From: JAHQVI01 sp963749875
Lineage (GTDB): Bacteria; Pseudomonadota; Alphaproteobacteria; Rhizobiales; Rhodomicrobiaceae
DNA: 64,000 nt
Reading direction: 5' to 3'
NCBI GenBank assembly: GCA_963749875.1
Contig: CAVVOX010000005.1
Location: 186,001-250,000, forward strand
The position numbers and the translations under genes are program-made. Positions 43,753 to 53,088 of the stretch are shown in pieces. Position 1 is the stretch's first letter; every line of letters begins with the position of its first letter. The notes under the pieces are model-generated. The model did not search any database, was not told the DNA's origin, and saw nothing but the letters and a program-made list of their open reading frames with translations.

Positions 43753-45275
43753 AGATCCGTGCACAAATTGGCATGGTGCTGAACCTCGATAAGTGCATCG
43801 GCTGCCACACCTGCTCCGTGACCTGCAAGAACGTCTGGACCAACCGCGAAGGCGTCGAATACGCCTGGTTCAACAATGTCGAGACCAAGCCCGGTATCGG
43901 CTATCCCAAGGAATGGGAGAACCAGAAGAAGTGGAATGGCGGCTGGGTTCGCAAATCCAACGGCAAGATCGAGCCGAAAATGGGCTCGAAATGGCGCATC
44001 CTCGCCAAGATTTTCGCCAATCCGGACCTGCCTGAGATCGACGATTATTACGAGCCATTCGACTTTGATTATGGCCATCTCCAGACGGCGAAGGAAAGTC
44101 AGACCATGCCGACCGCACGTCCGCGCTCGCTGATCACCGGCGAGCGTATGGAGAAGATCGAATGGGGGCCGAACTGGGAGGAAATCCTCGGCGGCGAATT
44201 CTCCAAGCGCTCGAAGGACTATAATTTCGAGGGCGTCGAGAAAGAGATTTACGGCCAGTTCGAAAACACCTTCATGATGTATCTGCCGCGGCTGTGCGAG
44301 CACTGCCTCAACCCGGCCTGCGTTGCGGCTTGCCCGTCCGGTGCGATCTACAAGCGCGAGGATGACGGCATTGTCCTGATCGATCAGGAAAAATGCCGCG
44401 GCTGGCGCATGTGCGTCTCCGGCTGCCCCTACAAGAAGATCTATTACAACTGGTCGTCGGGCAAATCGGAGAAATGCACTTTCTGCTATCCCCGCATTGA
44501 AAGCGGTCAGCCGACCGTGTGTTCGGAGACCTGCGTGGGGCGCATCCGCTATCTCGGCGTAATCCTCTACGATGCCGACCGGATCTCGGCAGCGGCCTCT
44601 GCCGCCGACGAGCAGGATCTTTACGAGGAACAGCTCAAGGTGTTTCTCGATCCGAACGATCCGGCGATCATCGAGCAGGCCCGCAAGGAGGGCGTGCCCG
44701 AAGCATGGCTGGAAGCAGCGAAACGTTCGCCGGTCTACAAGATGGCGATGGACTGGAAGGTCGCCTTCCCGCTGCATCCGGAATATCGCACCTTGCCGAT
44801 GGTCTGGTATGTGCCGCCGCTCTCGCCGGTGCAGTCCGCCGCCGAGGCCGGCAAGCTCGACTGGGATGCCGGCTTGCCGGACGTCAGGAGCCTGCGCATC
44901 CCGATCCGCTATCTCGCCAATCTGCTGACGGCCGGCAAGGACGAGCCGGTTATCTCCGCCTTGGAACGGATGCTGGCCATGCGCGCCTATATGCGGGGCA
45001 AGAGCGTAGACGGCGTGATCGATGAGGCCGTGGCGGAGAAGGTTGGCATGACAGGCCAGATGATCGAGGAGATGTACCACGTGATGGCCATCGCCAATTA
45101 CGAGGACCGCTTCGTAATCCCGACCTCGCATCGTGAGATCAGCGAGGATGCCTATGACGTGCGCGGTTCCTGCGGCTTCTCCTTCGGCAATGGCTGCTCC
45201 GGCGGCACGTCCGATGCGGACCTGTTCGGCGCCAAACGCAAGAAAGCCGTTCAAACGCCTACGGAAGTTTTCTAA
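43749..45275 (+). CDS. narH: Respiratory nitrate reductase beta subunit
   Basis: 508 aa. Four ferredoxin-like Cys groups: CIGCHTCSVTCKNVW (about 16-28), CEHCLNPACVAACPSG (about 184-197), CRGWRMCVSGCPYKK (Trp in place of one Cys gives the [3Fe-4S] cluster), and CTFCYPRIESGQPTVCSETCVG. Passes electrons from NarI hemes to NarG. Overlaps narG by 4 bp; a 13-bp gap with AAGGAGA leads to narJ. Confidence 0.97.
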   Translation: MKIRAQIGMVLNLDKCIGCHTCSVTCKNVWTNREGVEYAWFNNVETKPGIGYPKEWENQKKWNGGWVRKSNGKIEPKMGSKWRILAKIFANPDLPEIDDYYEPFDFDYGHLQTAKESQTMPTARPRSLITGERMEKIEWGPNWEEILGGEFSKRSKDYNFEGVEKEIYGQFENTFMMYLPRLCEHCLNPACVAACPSGAIYKREDDGIVLIDQEKCRGWRMCVSGCPYKKIYYNWSSGKSEKCTFCYPRIESGQPTVCSETCVGRIRYLGVILYDADRISAAASAADEQDLYEEQLKVFLDPNDPAIIEQARKEGVPEAWLEAAKRSPVYKMAMDWKVAFPLHPEYRTLPMVWYVPPLSPVQSAAEAGKLDWDAGLPDVRSLRIPIRYLANLLTAGKDEPVISALERMLAMRAYMRGKSVDGVIDEAVAEKVGMTGQMIEEMYHVMAIANYEDRFVIPTSHREISEDAYDVRGSCGFSFGNGCSGGTSDADLFGAKRKKAVQTPTEVF

Positions 45276-45288
45276 GGAGAGCACTCAC

Positions 45289-46011
45289 ATGAATATCTCG
45301 CCGAAAGTTGTCTCACTGCTGCTCTCCTATCCGACGGAAGAGTTGCAACAGGGCGTGCCCGAGCTGAAGGCCGCGCTTGAGGCCGACAGGCTCACCGGGG
45401 AGCGCGAAAAGGCGCTGCTGGTCAAGCTTGCGGACGACATCGCCGGGCTCGATCTCTATGACGCACAGGAACGCTATGTCTTCCTGTTCGACCGGACCCG
45501 TTCGCTTTCGCTGCATCTGTTCGAGCATATCCATGGCGAAAGCCGCGACCGCGGTCAGGCCATGGTCGATCTGATGGCCATGTATGACAGCCACGGTTTC
45601 GAGATCGGCGCGAAGGAACTGCCCGATTATCTGCCGCTGTTCCTGGAATTCCTCTCAGCCGTCCCGGAGGCTCAGGCACGCGAGCTGCTTGGCCAGACGG
45701 TGCACATCATCTCGGCTCTGCGCGAGCGGCTGCGCAAACGCCGCTCAATCTACGGCAATGCCTTCCGCGTATTGGAAACAATTGCGCGGGGAAAGGTCGA
45801 TCCGGCGGTGCTTGCAGAGATTCTTGAGGAAGAAGACGACGATCCGAACGATCTCGAAGCGCTCGACAAGGTCTGGGAGGAGGAGGCCGTCACCTTCGGC
45901 GGAGGCCCGGGAAACAATCCCTGCGGTGTCGATCGCATTCGTACCCAGATCCGCGCCGGGCAGCGCCGCCCCGCCGATCCGCCTCAAAATTCCTCCGTTC
46001 CAGGAGCTTGA
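45289..46011 (+). CDS. narJ: Nitrate reductase assembly chaperone NarJ
   Basis: 240 aa from ATG 45289 (MNISPKVVSLLLSYPTEELQQG) with AAGGAGA 8 bases upstream. The all-helical TorD/NarJ fold shows in LSLHLFEHIHGESRDRGQAMVDLMAMY and ELPDYLPLFLEFLSAVP. It inserts the molybdenum cofactor into NarG and keeps NarGH soluble until NarI is ready. The acidic tail (EILEEEDDDPNDLEAL) is typical. Three bases separate it from narI. Confidence 0.93.
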   Translation: MNISPKVVSLLLSYPTEELQQGVPELKAALEADRLTGEREKALLVKLADDIAGLDLYDAQERYVFLFDRTRSLSLHLFEHIHGESRDRGQAMVDLMAMYDSHGFEIGAKELPDYLPLFLEFLSAVPEAQARELLGQTVHIISALRERLRKRRSIYGNAFRVLETIARGKVDPAVLAEILEEEDDDPNDLEALDKVWEEEAVTFGGGPGNNPCGVDRIRTQIRAGQRRPADPPQNSSVPGA

Positions 46012-46014
46012 GCG

Positions 46015-46736
46015 ATGTACGACTATCTGAACACGCTCGTCTTTGGTTACTATCCCTATATCGCGCTGGTTGTCCTGGCGATCGGCACGATCATCCGCTA
46101 TGACTGCGAACCCTATAGCTGGCGGTCAGGATCGAGCCAGCTTTTGCGCCGCAAGCAGCTCATGTGGGGCTCGGTACTGTTCCATGTCGGCGTGATCGTC
46201 ATTTTCTTCGGGCATCTGGTCGGCCTGCTGACGCCGATCTGGGTGTTCGACGCGATCGGCATCAGCCACGGCGCGAAGCAGCTTCTCGCTATCGTCGTGG
46301 GCGGCATCGCCGGCGCGATGGCGATCGTCGGCGCGACGCTGCTCGTTCACCGGCGGCTGTTCGATGCGCGGGTGCGCGCGGCCTCCAGCTTCTCCGACAC
46401 CGCCATCATCATCCTGCTCTGGGTCCAGCTCGGCCTCGGCCTGGCGACCATCCCGATCTCGCTGCAGCACCTCGACGGCGATGAGATGGTCAAGTTCATG
46501 AGCCTGGGCGCAGGGGATCTTCACCTTCGATCCGGCGGCGTCGAGCTATGTGCTGGATGCGCATCCGATCTTCAAGGCGCATCTCTTCCTTGGGCTGACG
46601 ATCCTGCTGGTCTTCCCCTTCACCCGGCTGGTTCACATGCTGAGCGCGCCGGTGCGCTATCTCTGGCGGCCGGGCTATCAGGTCGTGCGCCATAAGGCGC
46701 CGCGTCCAGACAATGATCCGCATTCCGGCGGAGTGA
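46015..46736 (+). pseudogene. narI: Nitrate reductase gamma subunit (cytochrome b), frameshifted
   Basis: The first frame encodes residues 1-163 (MYDYLNTLVFGYYPYIALVV...DGDEMVKFMS), with three to four membrane helices and heme-ligand histidines (LFHVGVIVIFFGHLVG). At about 46504 an extra C moves the reading by +1. The rest (WAQGIFTFDPAASSYV, then HPIFKAHLFLGLTILLVFPFTRLVHMLSAP) continues in the next frame. Dropping one base rejoins a normal protein of about 240 aa that takes electrons from quinol. The true stop is unclear because another frame change seems to lie near 46700-46736; TGA at 46734 is the best guess. A sequence error is likely since narGHJ are intact. Confidence 0.85.
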
Positions 46737-46740
46737 AGCC

Positions 46741-47663
46741 GATGGCGACGCTTTATCAGAACCCATCGCTGAAACATGATGTGACATCATCCGGCCGGGA
46801 GGGGCGCGGTTATAATGGCTATGTCGAGCCGGACACCACCGTGCCGCCGAAGGCTCGGCCGGTGCTGAAGCGAAATCTCCGTCAATGGCGTCTCCGATCG
46901 CCGAGGCGGACATCCTTGCTGAAGCGCAGAACCATCCGGCGGAGACGCCCGGCGCAGCGCTGATCGCGGCGGCGCAGGCGCTGGTCGTCCGCGAGCTGCT
47001 GCTGCAGGAAGCCCGGCGTCTCGGGATCGAGGCGCAAGCGGAGGCCGTCGGGGAGCGGCGCTCGGAAACGACAGGAGGATGCCGCCATCCGCCTGCTGAT
47101 CGAAGCGCGAATTGCGGCCCCCGCGGCGAGCGAGGAGGAATGCCGCCGCTTCTATAAGAACAATCCGGCGCGCTTCCGCTCCGAGCCGATCTGGGAGGCC
47201 CGGCATATTCTTCTCGCCGCTCCCGCCGGCGACGAGACCGCACGCCGCCCGGCACGGGACGCGGCAGAACGCCTGCTCGCTCATCTGACGCGAACGCCGG
47301 AGGATTTCCCGGCCCTGGCCGCCGAACACTCCGCCTGCCCGTCACGCGAACAGGGCGGCAATCTCGGTCAGATCACGCGCGGCTCGACCGTGCCCGAATT
47401 CGAGCGAGCGCTTGAGACGATGCGAGGAAGGCGAATTGCTGCCGCATCCGGTGGAAAGCCGTTTCGGTTTCCATATCGTCTTCCTTGAGCGCAGGATCGA
47501 AGGCGCGCAATTGCCCTTCGAGCATGTCGCCGACCGGATCGCGGGTTGGCTCGAAGCGGCGAGCTGGTCGAAGGCGGTCGCGCAGTACATCGCCGTGCTC
47601 GCCGGCCGCGCCGAGATCAGCGGCATCGACATCTCGGCCGCCCACGGTCCGCTCATTCAATAG
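46741..47663 (+). pseudogene. PpiC-type peptidyl-prolyl isomerase of the nar operon, with four frame changes
   Basis: Pieces of one protein appear in successive frames: MATLYQNPSLKHDVTS...RPVLKR (from 46741), ISVNGVS (46875), IAEADILAEAQNHPAETPG...ALVVRELLLQEARRLG (46897), DAAIRLLIEARI...EECRRFYKNNPARFRSEP...ARHILLAAP (47078), then EEGELLPHPVESRFGFHIVFLERR to the stop at 47663. The parvulin motifs are ARHILL and FGFHIV. Each break is a +1 step (near 46874, 46896, 47071 and 47423). Genes of this kind commonly follow narI in related bacteria and help fold the reductase. Corrected length is about 305 aa. Confidence 0.75.
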
Positions 47664-47903
47664 GCTGATGGCAATGAACCGCGGGGCTCGGAACCACACG
47701 CCCGCAATCAGGGTTTTCAACGAGGCTCGGACGTCCGAATATCCGCAGTGCAGGTGATGCATGCGGCGACGGCAGAAGGCCCGATCATTAGGGCCGAGCT
47801 GCCGACTTCGCACACTCCACTATATTTGCAATGGTCTCATTCAACGCCGTTCGCTGGAATGCGCCCAATGCGCAGCCGAAGCCCGCTGCGCGTCTGCTTC
47901 GCC

Positions 47904-48770
47904 TCAAATCGCGGCGCTGAAGCCCTTGCATTGTCCGGCTGCCTGCAACAGCAGATCGCGGATCGTGCGGACCGGCTCGGTCGGCGCTTGGGCGCTGACA
48001 TGCAGTTCCACCATGACATTGCCAAGCGGCGGCAGGCCATCCGCGAAGTCGAGAAGACGGCATCCTTCCGGCAGCGCACGCTCCGTTTTCACGCAGATCC
48101 CCAAGCCGGTTTGGACGGCGATATTTGTACTAGCCGGATTCGCGCTGGTGAACGCGACGCGCCAACGCCTGCCGGCGCGGTTCAGAGCGGCAATTGCGCT
48201 GGCGCGATAGACGCAGCCGTCGGGATTGACCGCGAGCGGGATGACCTCCTGAGAAGCGACCGGGAGATCCGTTGCCGCAACCCAGCGGAGATTCTCCTGT
48301 CCAATCAATGTGCCCCCATTGCAGTCCGGATGGCGAATGGTGAGCGCGATATCGAGCAATCCGTCATGGACCCTCTCGACGAGCTGTGGGCTTTGATCGC
48401 AGATCACCTCCAGCCGCACCCCGGGATAGTGCCGGGTGAATGCGGGCAGCAGGACCGGCAGATAGGCGACGGCCTGCTCGTCGGTCATGCCGACGCGCAA
48501 ATTCTGCGCAACGGCCGATTTGCTGATGGCTTCCTCGGCCTCGCCATTGAGGCGCAGAATTCGCTGCGCAAACGGAACGAGAACTGTCCCGGCTTCCGTC
48601 AGGACGACCGACCGGCTGGTCCGGGTGAACAGGCTGACGCCGATCCGTTCTTCCAGCCGCTTCACCTGCAGGCTGACCGCGGACTGGGTCAGATTGAGCT
48701 GTCGTCCGGCAGCGCTGAACCCACCAAGCTCAGCGACCGTCAGGAATGTTCTGAGCAGCTCCGCATCCAT
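47904..48770 (-). CDS. LysR-family transcription regulator
   Basis: 288 aa. N-terminal winged HTH (MDAELLRTFLTVAELGGFSAAGRQLNLTQSAVSLQVKRLEERIGVSLFTR), then a ligand-binding domain (about 90-285). Divergent from the oxygenase gene with a 140-bp gap, the classical layout in which a LysR protein controls its neighbour. It probably governs the catabolic island to the right; the inducer is unknown. Confidence 0.9.
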   Translation of the reverse strand: MDAELLRTFLTVAELGGFSAAGRQLNLTQSAVSLQVKRLEERIGVSLFTRTSRSVVLTEAGTVLVPFAQRILRLNGEAEEAISKSAVAQNLRVGMTDEQAVAYLPVLLPAFTRHYPGVRLEVICDQSPQLVERVHDGLLDIALTIRHPDCNGGTLIGQENLRWVAATDLPVASQEVIPLAVNPDGCVYRASAIAALNRAGRRWRVAFTSANPASTNIAVQTGLGICVKTERALPEGCRLLDFADGLPPLGNVMVELHVSAQAPTEPVRTIRDLLLQAAGQCKGFSAAI

Positions 48771-48910
48771 CCGGTCCGCGCCTCATCTATTGCCGATCCT
48801 CATAGATACTATGACACATAATCGTTTCCCTTTTCGATGGGGCATTACTAGGCTCGGGATACTGGCAGCTTCGCATGCCCCGATCTTGCTTACCCTGGCG
48901 AACGAACCCG

Positions 48911-49798
48911 ATGTCCATATCTGCCGAGACCCGTCCCGAGACCGCCTTGCCACTGGCCGAGATTGTTGATCTTTGCCGCTATTCGATTAACCGCTTGGAT
49001 GACGCGGACGGCGCCGGACTTCTGGCACGCTGCCGGGCGCAGCTCGCCGATGATGGCTGCGTCGTGCTTGAAAGCTTTGTCAGACCGGATGCCCTGGCGC
49101 GTCTGGAGGCGGAGACCGGCCATCTTGGCCCGCACGCCCATTACAATTCCACGGTCACGAACATCTACAACAGCGACGGCGATCCCTCGCTGCCGGATGA
49201 TCATCCGGTCAACATCTTCAATGAGCGCACCAACGGTTTCGTTGCCGGCGATCTGATCCCGCGCGGCACACTCATTCGCTCCCTTTACGAAAACCCGCAG
49301 TTCCAGACGTTCGTCGCGGCTGCGATGGACGAGCCGGCGCTTTACGAATATGCCGACCCGCTGGCGGGTCTGGTCGTCAACTGCCTCAGGCCCGGTTGCC
49401 AGCATCCCTGGCACTATGACAGCAATGATTTCATCGTTACCTTGATGACCAAGGCGCCGAGCGCAGGCGGCACTTTCGAATACTGCCCCAAGATCCGCAG
49501 CGCGCGTGACGAGAATCTCGGCGCGGTCGGCGCTGTTCTGGACGGCGATCGGACGCTGGTGCGCCCCCTCGATCTGAAGCCCGGCGACCTGCAGATCTTC
49601 TACGGGCGGCTATCCGTCCATCGCGTCACCAGGGTTGAAGGCGAGCGCGACCGCCACACGGTCATTTTCGGCTATGCGCGCGAACCGGGCTTCATCGGCC
49701 GCGCAACGCGAACGAAAAAGCTGTTCGGGCGCATCGCGCCGATCCATGAGCGTGAGGCGGCCCAGGGGTTGGCGCGATCGGACACGCTGAAAGATTGA
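48911..49798 (+). CDS. Fe(II)/2-oxoglutarate oxygenase, HalD/BesD-like family
   Basis: 295 aa from ATG 48911 (MSISAETRPETALPLAEIVDL). Jelly-roll oxygenase with His168-x-Asp170 in HPWHYDSNDF and the distal His237 in RLSVHRVTRV; a following Arg would bind 2-oxoglutarate. The HalD/BesD halogenases of free amino acids have Gly where this protein has Asp170, so the iron triad here is complete and hydroxylation, not halogenation, is expected. Family assignment is from memory of the overall sequence style. Followed after 10 bp by the M24 gene in the same operon. Confidence 0.75.
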   Translation: MSISAETRPETALPLAEIVDLCRYSINRLDDADGAGLLARCRAQLADDGCVVLESFVRPDALARLEAETGHLGPHAHYNSTVTNIYNSDGDPSLPDDHPVNIFNERTNGFVAGDLIPRGTLIRSLYENPQFQTFVAAAMDEPALYEYADPLAGLVVNCLRPGCQHPWHYDSNDFIVTLMTKAPSAGGTFEYCPKIRSARDENLGAVGAVLDGDRTLVRPLDLKPGDLQIFYGRLSVHRVTRVEGERDRHTVIFGYAREPGFIGRATRTKKLFGRIAPIHEREAAQGLARSDTLKD

Positions 49799-49808
49799 GG
49801 AGCGCGAG

Positions 49809-51080
49809 GTGAGTCACGGCGAACAGACAGGCGGCGGACCACGGCCACCGATCACACCGTCCGGCGCCGTCGCGAATGTGGACAGTGTTCCCCCCGGCTT
49901 CGATCCCGTTTCATTGCGGGCCGGCCGGCTGAAGCGTCTGCGCGCCATGATGGCGGAGAAGGACTACGCCGCGCTCGTCCTGTTCGATCCGAACAACCAG
50001 CGTTACGCCACCGGCTCGCGCAACATGTTCGGCTATTTCCTGCGCAACTCCACGCGCTACATCTATGTACCGCTCGACGGACCGGTCATTCTGTTCGAAT
50101 ATCCGGGCAGCGCGCATGTTTCGACCTGGCTGGAGACGATCGACGACGCCCGCACGTCCAAAGTCGTTTGGGCGGCAGTCAATCAGCGCCAGGACGTTAG
50201 CGCATCGCCCTTTGCCCAGGAAATCGCCGGTCTCGTGCGCGAGCATGGTCGCGGCAGCCTTCGGGTCGGGCTCGACCGCTGCACGCTCGGCCTCGCCAGA
50301 GCGCTCGAGGAGCAGGGTCTGGAGGTACGCGACTGCATGGGCGACACGCTTCACGCCCGCCGGCTCAAGACACCGGAGGAGATCGCGTGCCTTGCCATCT
50401 CGATGGCATCGACGGAAGGCGCGGTCTATGCCGTCGAAGAAACGATCCGCCCCGGTCTGACGGAAAACGACCTCTTCGCCACGATGTATGGCGCAGTGAT
50501 CGCGGGCGGCGGCGAGTTCATTGAAACGCGGCTCCTGAATTCCGGCCCGCGCACCAACCCTTGGTTCAATGAAGCAAGCGAGCGCGTCATCCGTCCCGGC
50601 GAACTGGTCGCGCTTGATACCGACACGATCGGTTCGAACGGCTACTATTCCGATTTCTCGCGCACCTTTTTTGCCGGCCCGGGGCGCCCCAGCGGCTATC
50701 AGCAAAGCCTTTATCAGATGGCCTGGGAGCAGGTGCACCATAATATCGGTATCCTCAAGCCCGGCATGAGCTTCCGCGAGCTTGCCGAGGCGGCCTGGCC
50801 GATCCCTGAACGCTTTCTCGACCGACGCTATCCCTCGATCATTCACGGTGTCGGCCTGCATGGCGAAACGCCGCTCGTGGCCCACGCAATGGATCTCGAC
50901 CGCTTCACCGGCGACGGTATTCTGGAGCCCGGCATGGTCGTGTCGGTCGAAAGCTATATCGGCGAGGTCGATGGCGCGGAAGGCGTCAAGCTCGAAGAGG
51001 AGCTCCTGATCACCGAGACCGGGGTCGAGATGCTGTCACGCTACCCGGTCGATGACGCTCTTCTTGGGCGGCAGATTTGA
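49809..51080 (+). CDS. M24-family metalloenzyme, DddP-like
   Basis: 423 aa from GTG 49809. Creatinase/prolidase fold: N-terminal domain (about 35-190) and a C-terminal pita-bread domain. Metal ligands Asp270, Asp272, Asp282, His346, Glu381 and Glu396 are all present. Their spacings (2, 10, 64, 35, 15) equal those I recall for the DMSP lyase DddP (295, 297, 307, 371, 406, 421), and LNSGPRTNPWFNEA and ALDTDTIGSNGYYSDFSRTFF also look DddP-like. DddP's proposed base Asp377 corresponds to Gly352 here, so DMSP cleavage is doubtful. Could be a C-N or C-S bond-cleaving enzyme or a peptidase. Confidence 0.75.
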   Translation: MSHGEQTGGGPRPPITPSGAVANVDSVPPGFDPVSLRAGRLKRLRAMMAEKDYAALVLFDPNNQRYATGSRNMFGYFLRNSTRYIYVPLDGPVILFEYPGSAHVSTWLETIDDARTSKVVWAAVNQRQDVSASPFAQEIAGLVREHGRGSLRVGLDRCTLGLARALEEQGLEVRDCMGDTLHARRLKTPEEIACLAISMASTEGAVYAVEETIRPGLTENDLFATMYGAVIAGGGEFIETRLLNSGPRTNPWFNEASERVIRPGELVALDTDTIGSNGYYSDFSRTFFAGPGRPSGYQQSLYQMAWEQVHHNIGILKPGMSFRELAEAAWPIPERFLDRRYPSIIHGVGLHGETPLVAHAMDLDRFTGDGILEPGMVVSVESYIGEVDGAEGVKLEEELLITETGVEMLSRYPVDDALLGRQI

Positions 51081-51233
51081 TGGCGCCTATTGCGGCAGGG
51101 CGCCTGAACGCGATAGGGGGCCAAAATTGTAAGGTTTAAGAGTTTTGCCTGAAGGCCCTATGATGTAGACTGCCGAAAGCAAACAAAAAATCGCAATAAG
51201 CGAATGGCTTGAGGAAACGTCTGAAGGAGCTCA

Positions 51234-51884
51234 ATGGAAACGATCGGATTTGTCGCCGATAATATTGACGTTATTTTTTCACTCACCATCGAGCACATCA
51301 CGATCGTCGGTGTTGCCGTTGGGGCTGCAATTCTGACAGGCGTCCCGATCGGCATTGGCATCACGCAGAACCAACGCGTTGCCGAGATCGTCATCTATAT
51401 CGCTTCAATCATCATCACCATTCCGTCGATCGCCCTGTTCGGCCTGATGATTCCGATCCTGTCGACCATCGGACATGGCATCGGCTATCTGCCGGCGGTG
51501 TTGGCTATCCTGCTTTATTCCCAGCTCCCGATCATCCGGAACACCTATACCGCCATCACGAATGTCGATCCCGCCCTTCGGGAAGCGGCTCGGGGCATGG
51601 GGATGACATCGGTGCAAAGATTGCGGCAGGTCGAAATCCCTCTCGCCATCCCGGTCATCATGGGTGGGATTCGGACAGCGGTGGTGATGAATATCGGTGT
51701 TGCCGCCATCGCGGCCTATATCGGCGCGGGCGGCCTCGGCGTTCTGATTTCGCGCGGCATTTCGCAGACCGACGTTCGCCAGCTCGTTGTCGGCGCGGTG
51801 GCTGTAAGTCTGCTTGCGATTATCGCCGACTATTTCCTGCTATGGGTGCAGAATAGGCTGACCCCGAAAGGGGTCAAACTCTGA
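51234..51884 (+). CDS. Osmoprotectant-type ABC permease (OpuCB/YehW type)
   Basis: 216 aa, about five or six membrane helices. EAA loop ALREAARGMGMTSVQRLRQVEIPLAIPVIMGGIRTA (about 118-150), typical of the glycine betaine/carnitine/choline (QAT) family. Also TIPSIALFGLMIPILSTIG and AAYIGAGGLGVLISRGI. First of four transporter genes reading permease, ATPase, permease, binding protein. A 150-bp gap separates it from the M24 gene. Confidence 0.9.
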   Translation: METIGFVADNIDVIFSLTIEHITIVGVAVGAAILTGVPIGIGITQNQRVAEIVIYIASIIITIPSIALFGLMIPILSTIGHGIGYLPAVLAILLYSQLPIIRNTYTAITNVDPALREAARGMGMTSVQRLRQVEIPLAIPVIMGGIRTAVVMNIGVAAIAAYIGAGGLGVLISRGISQTDVRQLVVGAVAVSLLAIIADYFLLWVQNRLTPKGVKL

Positions 51885-51936
51885 AGGGCATCACCGGCTG
51901 CGCATACCCCCGCGGATGGCCGCCGAGGAGATCTCG

Positions 51937-53088
51937 ATGATCAGACTGGACGACCTGACCAAGATCTTCACGACCCCGAGCGGCGAAGTGGTTGCCGCCG
52001 ATCACATCAATATGAACGTCAATGAAGGCGAGATCTGCATTCTGCTCGGGCCGTCCGGCTGCGGGAAGACGACGACGCTGAAGATGATCAACCGGCTGAT
52101 CCCGCACACTTCCGGCAAGATCTACATTAATGATCAGGACACGGATACTTATAACACGGTCGAGCTCCGCCGGAACATCGGCTATGTGATCCAGCAGATC
52201 GGCCTCTTCCCGAATATGACGATCGAGGAAAATATCTGCGTCGTGCCGAAGCTTCTCGGGTGGGACGATAAGAAGGCCAAATCCCGGGCCGCCGAACTGC
52301 TCGAAATGGTGGCGCTCGATTCCGCGCAATTCCTGCACCGCTATCCGAGAGAGCTTTCCGGCGGCCAGCAGCAGCGTGTCGGCGTGATCCGCGCGCTCGC
52401 GGCGGACCCGCCGGTGATGCTGATGGACGAGCCCTTCGGCGCCATCGATCCGATCAACCGCGAGGTCATTCAGGATGAGTTCCTGAGGATGCAGGCCGAA
52501 CTGAAGAAGACGGTCATGTTCGTCTCGCACGATATCGATGAAGCGGTGAAGATGGGAGACAAGGTCGCCATCTTCCGCACCGGCAAGCTCGAGCAGTTCG
52601 ACACGCCGGACAATATCCTCGCGCACCCGATCAATGACTTCATCGCCGATTTCGTCGGCTCGGATCGCACCCTGAAGCGCCTCCGGCTGGTGAAGGTCAG
52701 ACAGGCCGCGGATATCGACGCGCCGGCCGTGCTGCAATCGGACAGTCTCGACAAGGCGCAAGGGCTGATGCGCGAGCGAAACATGGATGTCGTCGTGCTG
52801 GATGAGAAGCACCATCCGGTCGGCTATGTTCCGATGGACGGCGCCGGCAAGGGCAACGGCTCGCTCGCTGAGAACATTCAGCCCATCACGGTCATTGTCG
52901 ACGCGGGCGCCGATCTGCGCACCGCCGTTTCCGAGATGTTCGCGCATGCCGTGACCTGGCTCCCGGTTGTCGACGGCGACGGTCGATTTACGGGATGTGT
53001 CACCCAGTCCGGAATCACACATCTGCTCGGTGAGACGTACCGGCCGGCCCATCCTCATAAGCAACCGGAGAGCGCTTATGAGCAATGA
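51937..53088 (+). CDS. Osmoprotectant-type ABC ATPase with CBS pair (OpuCA/ProV type)
   Basis: 383 aa from ATG 51937 (MIRLDDLTKIFTTPSGEVVAAD); GAGGAG lies 9 bases before it, whereas the ATG seven codons upstream has no such site. Walker A GPSGCGKTTT, signature LSGGQQQRVGVIRAL, Walker B VMLMDEPFGAIDP. The C-terminal part (about 260-370) holds two CBS-like repeats (SLDKAQGLMRERNMDVVVLDEKHHPVGYV and DLRTAVSEMFAHAVTWLPVVDGDGRFTGCVTQSGI), which sense ionic strength or nucleotide in OpuA-type importers. Confidence 0.92.
   Translation: MIRLDDLTKIFTTPSGEVVAADHINMNVNEGEICILLGPSGCGKTTTLKMINRLIPHTSGKIYINDQDTDTYNTVELRRNIGYVIQQIGLFPNMTIEENICVVPKLLGWDDKKAKSRAAELLEMVALDSAQFLHRYPRELSGGQQQRVGVIRALAADPPVMLMDEPFGAIDPINREVIQDEFLRMQAELKKTVMFVSHDIDEAVKMGDKVAIFRTGKLEQFDTPDNILAHPINDFIADFVGSDRTLKRLRLVKVRQAADIDAPAVLQSDSLDKAQGLMRERNMDVVVLDEKHHPVGYVPMDGAGKGNGSLAENIQPITVIVDAGADLRTAVSEMFAHAVTWLPVVDGDGRFTGCVTQSGITHLLGETYRPAHPHKQPESAYEQ

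Noticed and set aside
48911..49798. Calling the oxygenase a halogenase
   Set aside because: His-x-Asp is present, and halogenases of this class need a small residue in place of the Asp to leave room for chloride.
49809..51080. Calling the M24 protein DddP outright
   Set aside because: The metal site matches but the proposed catalytic Asp is Gly, so the symbol would be misleading.
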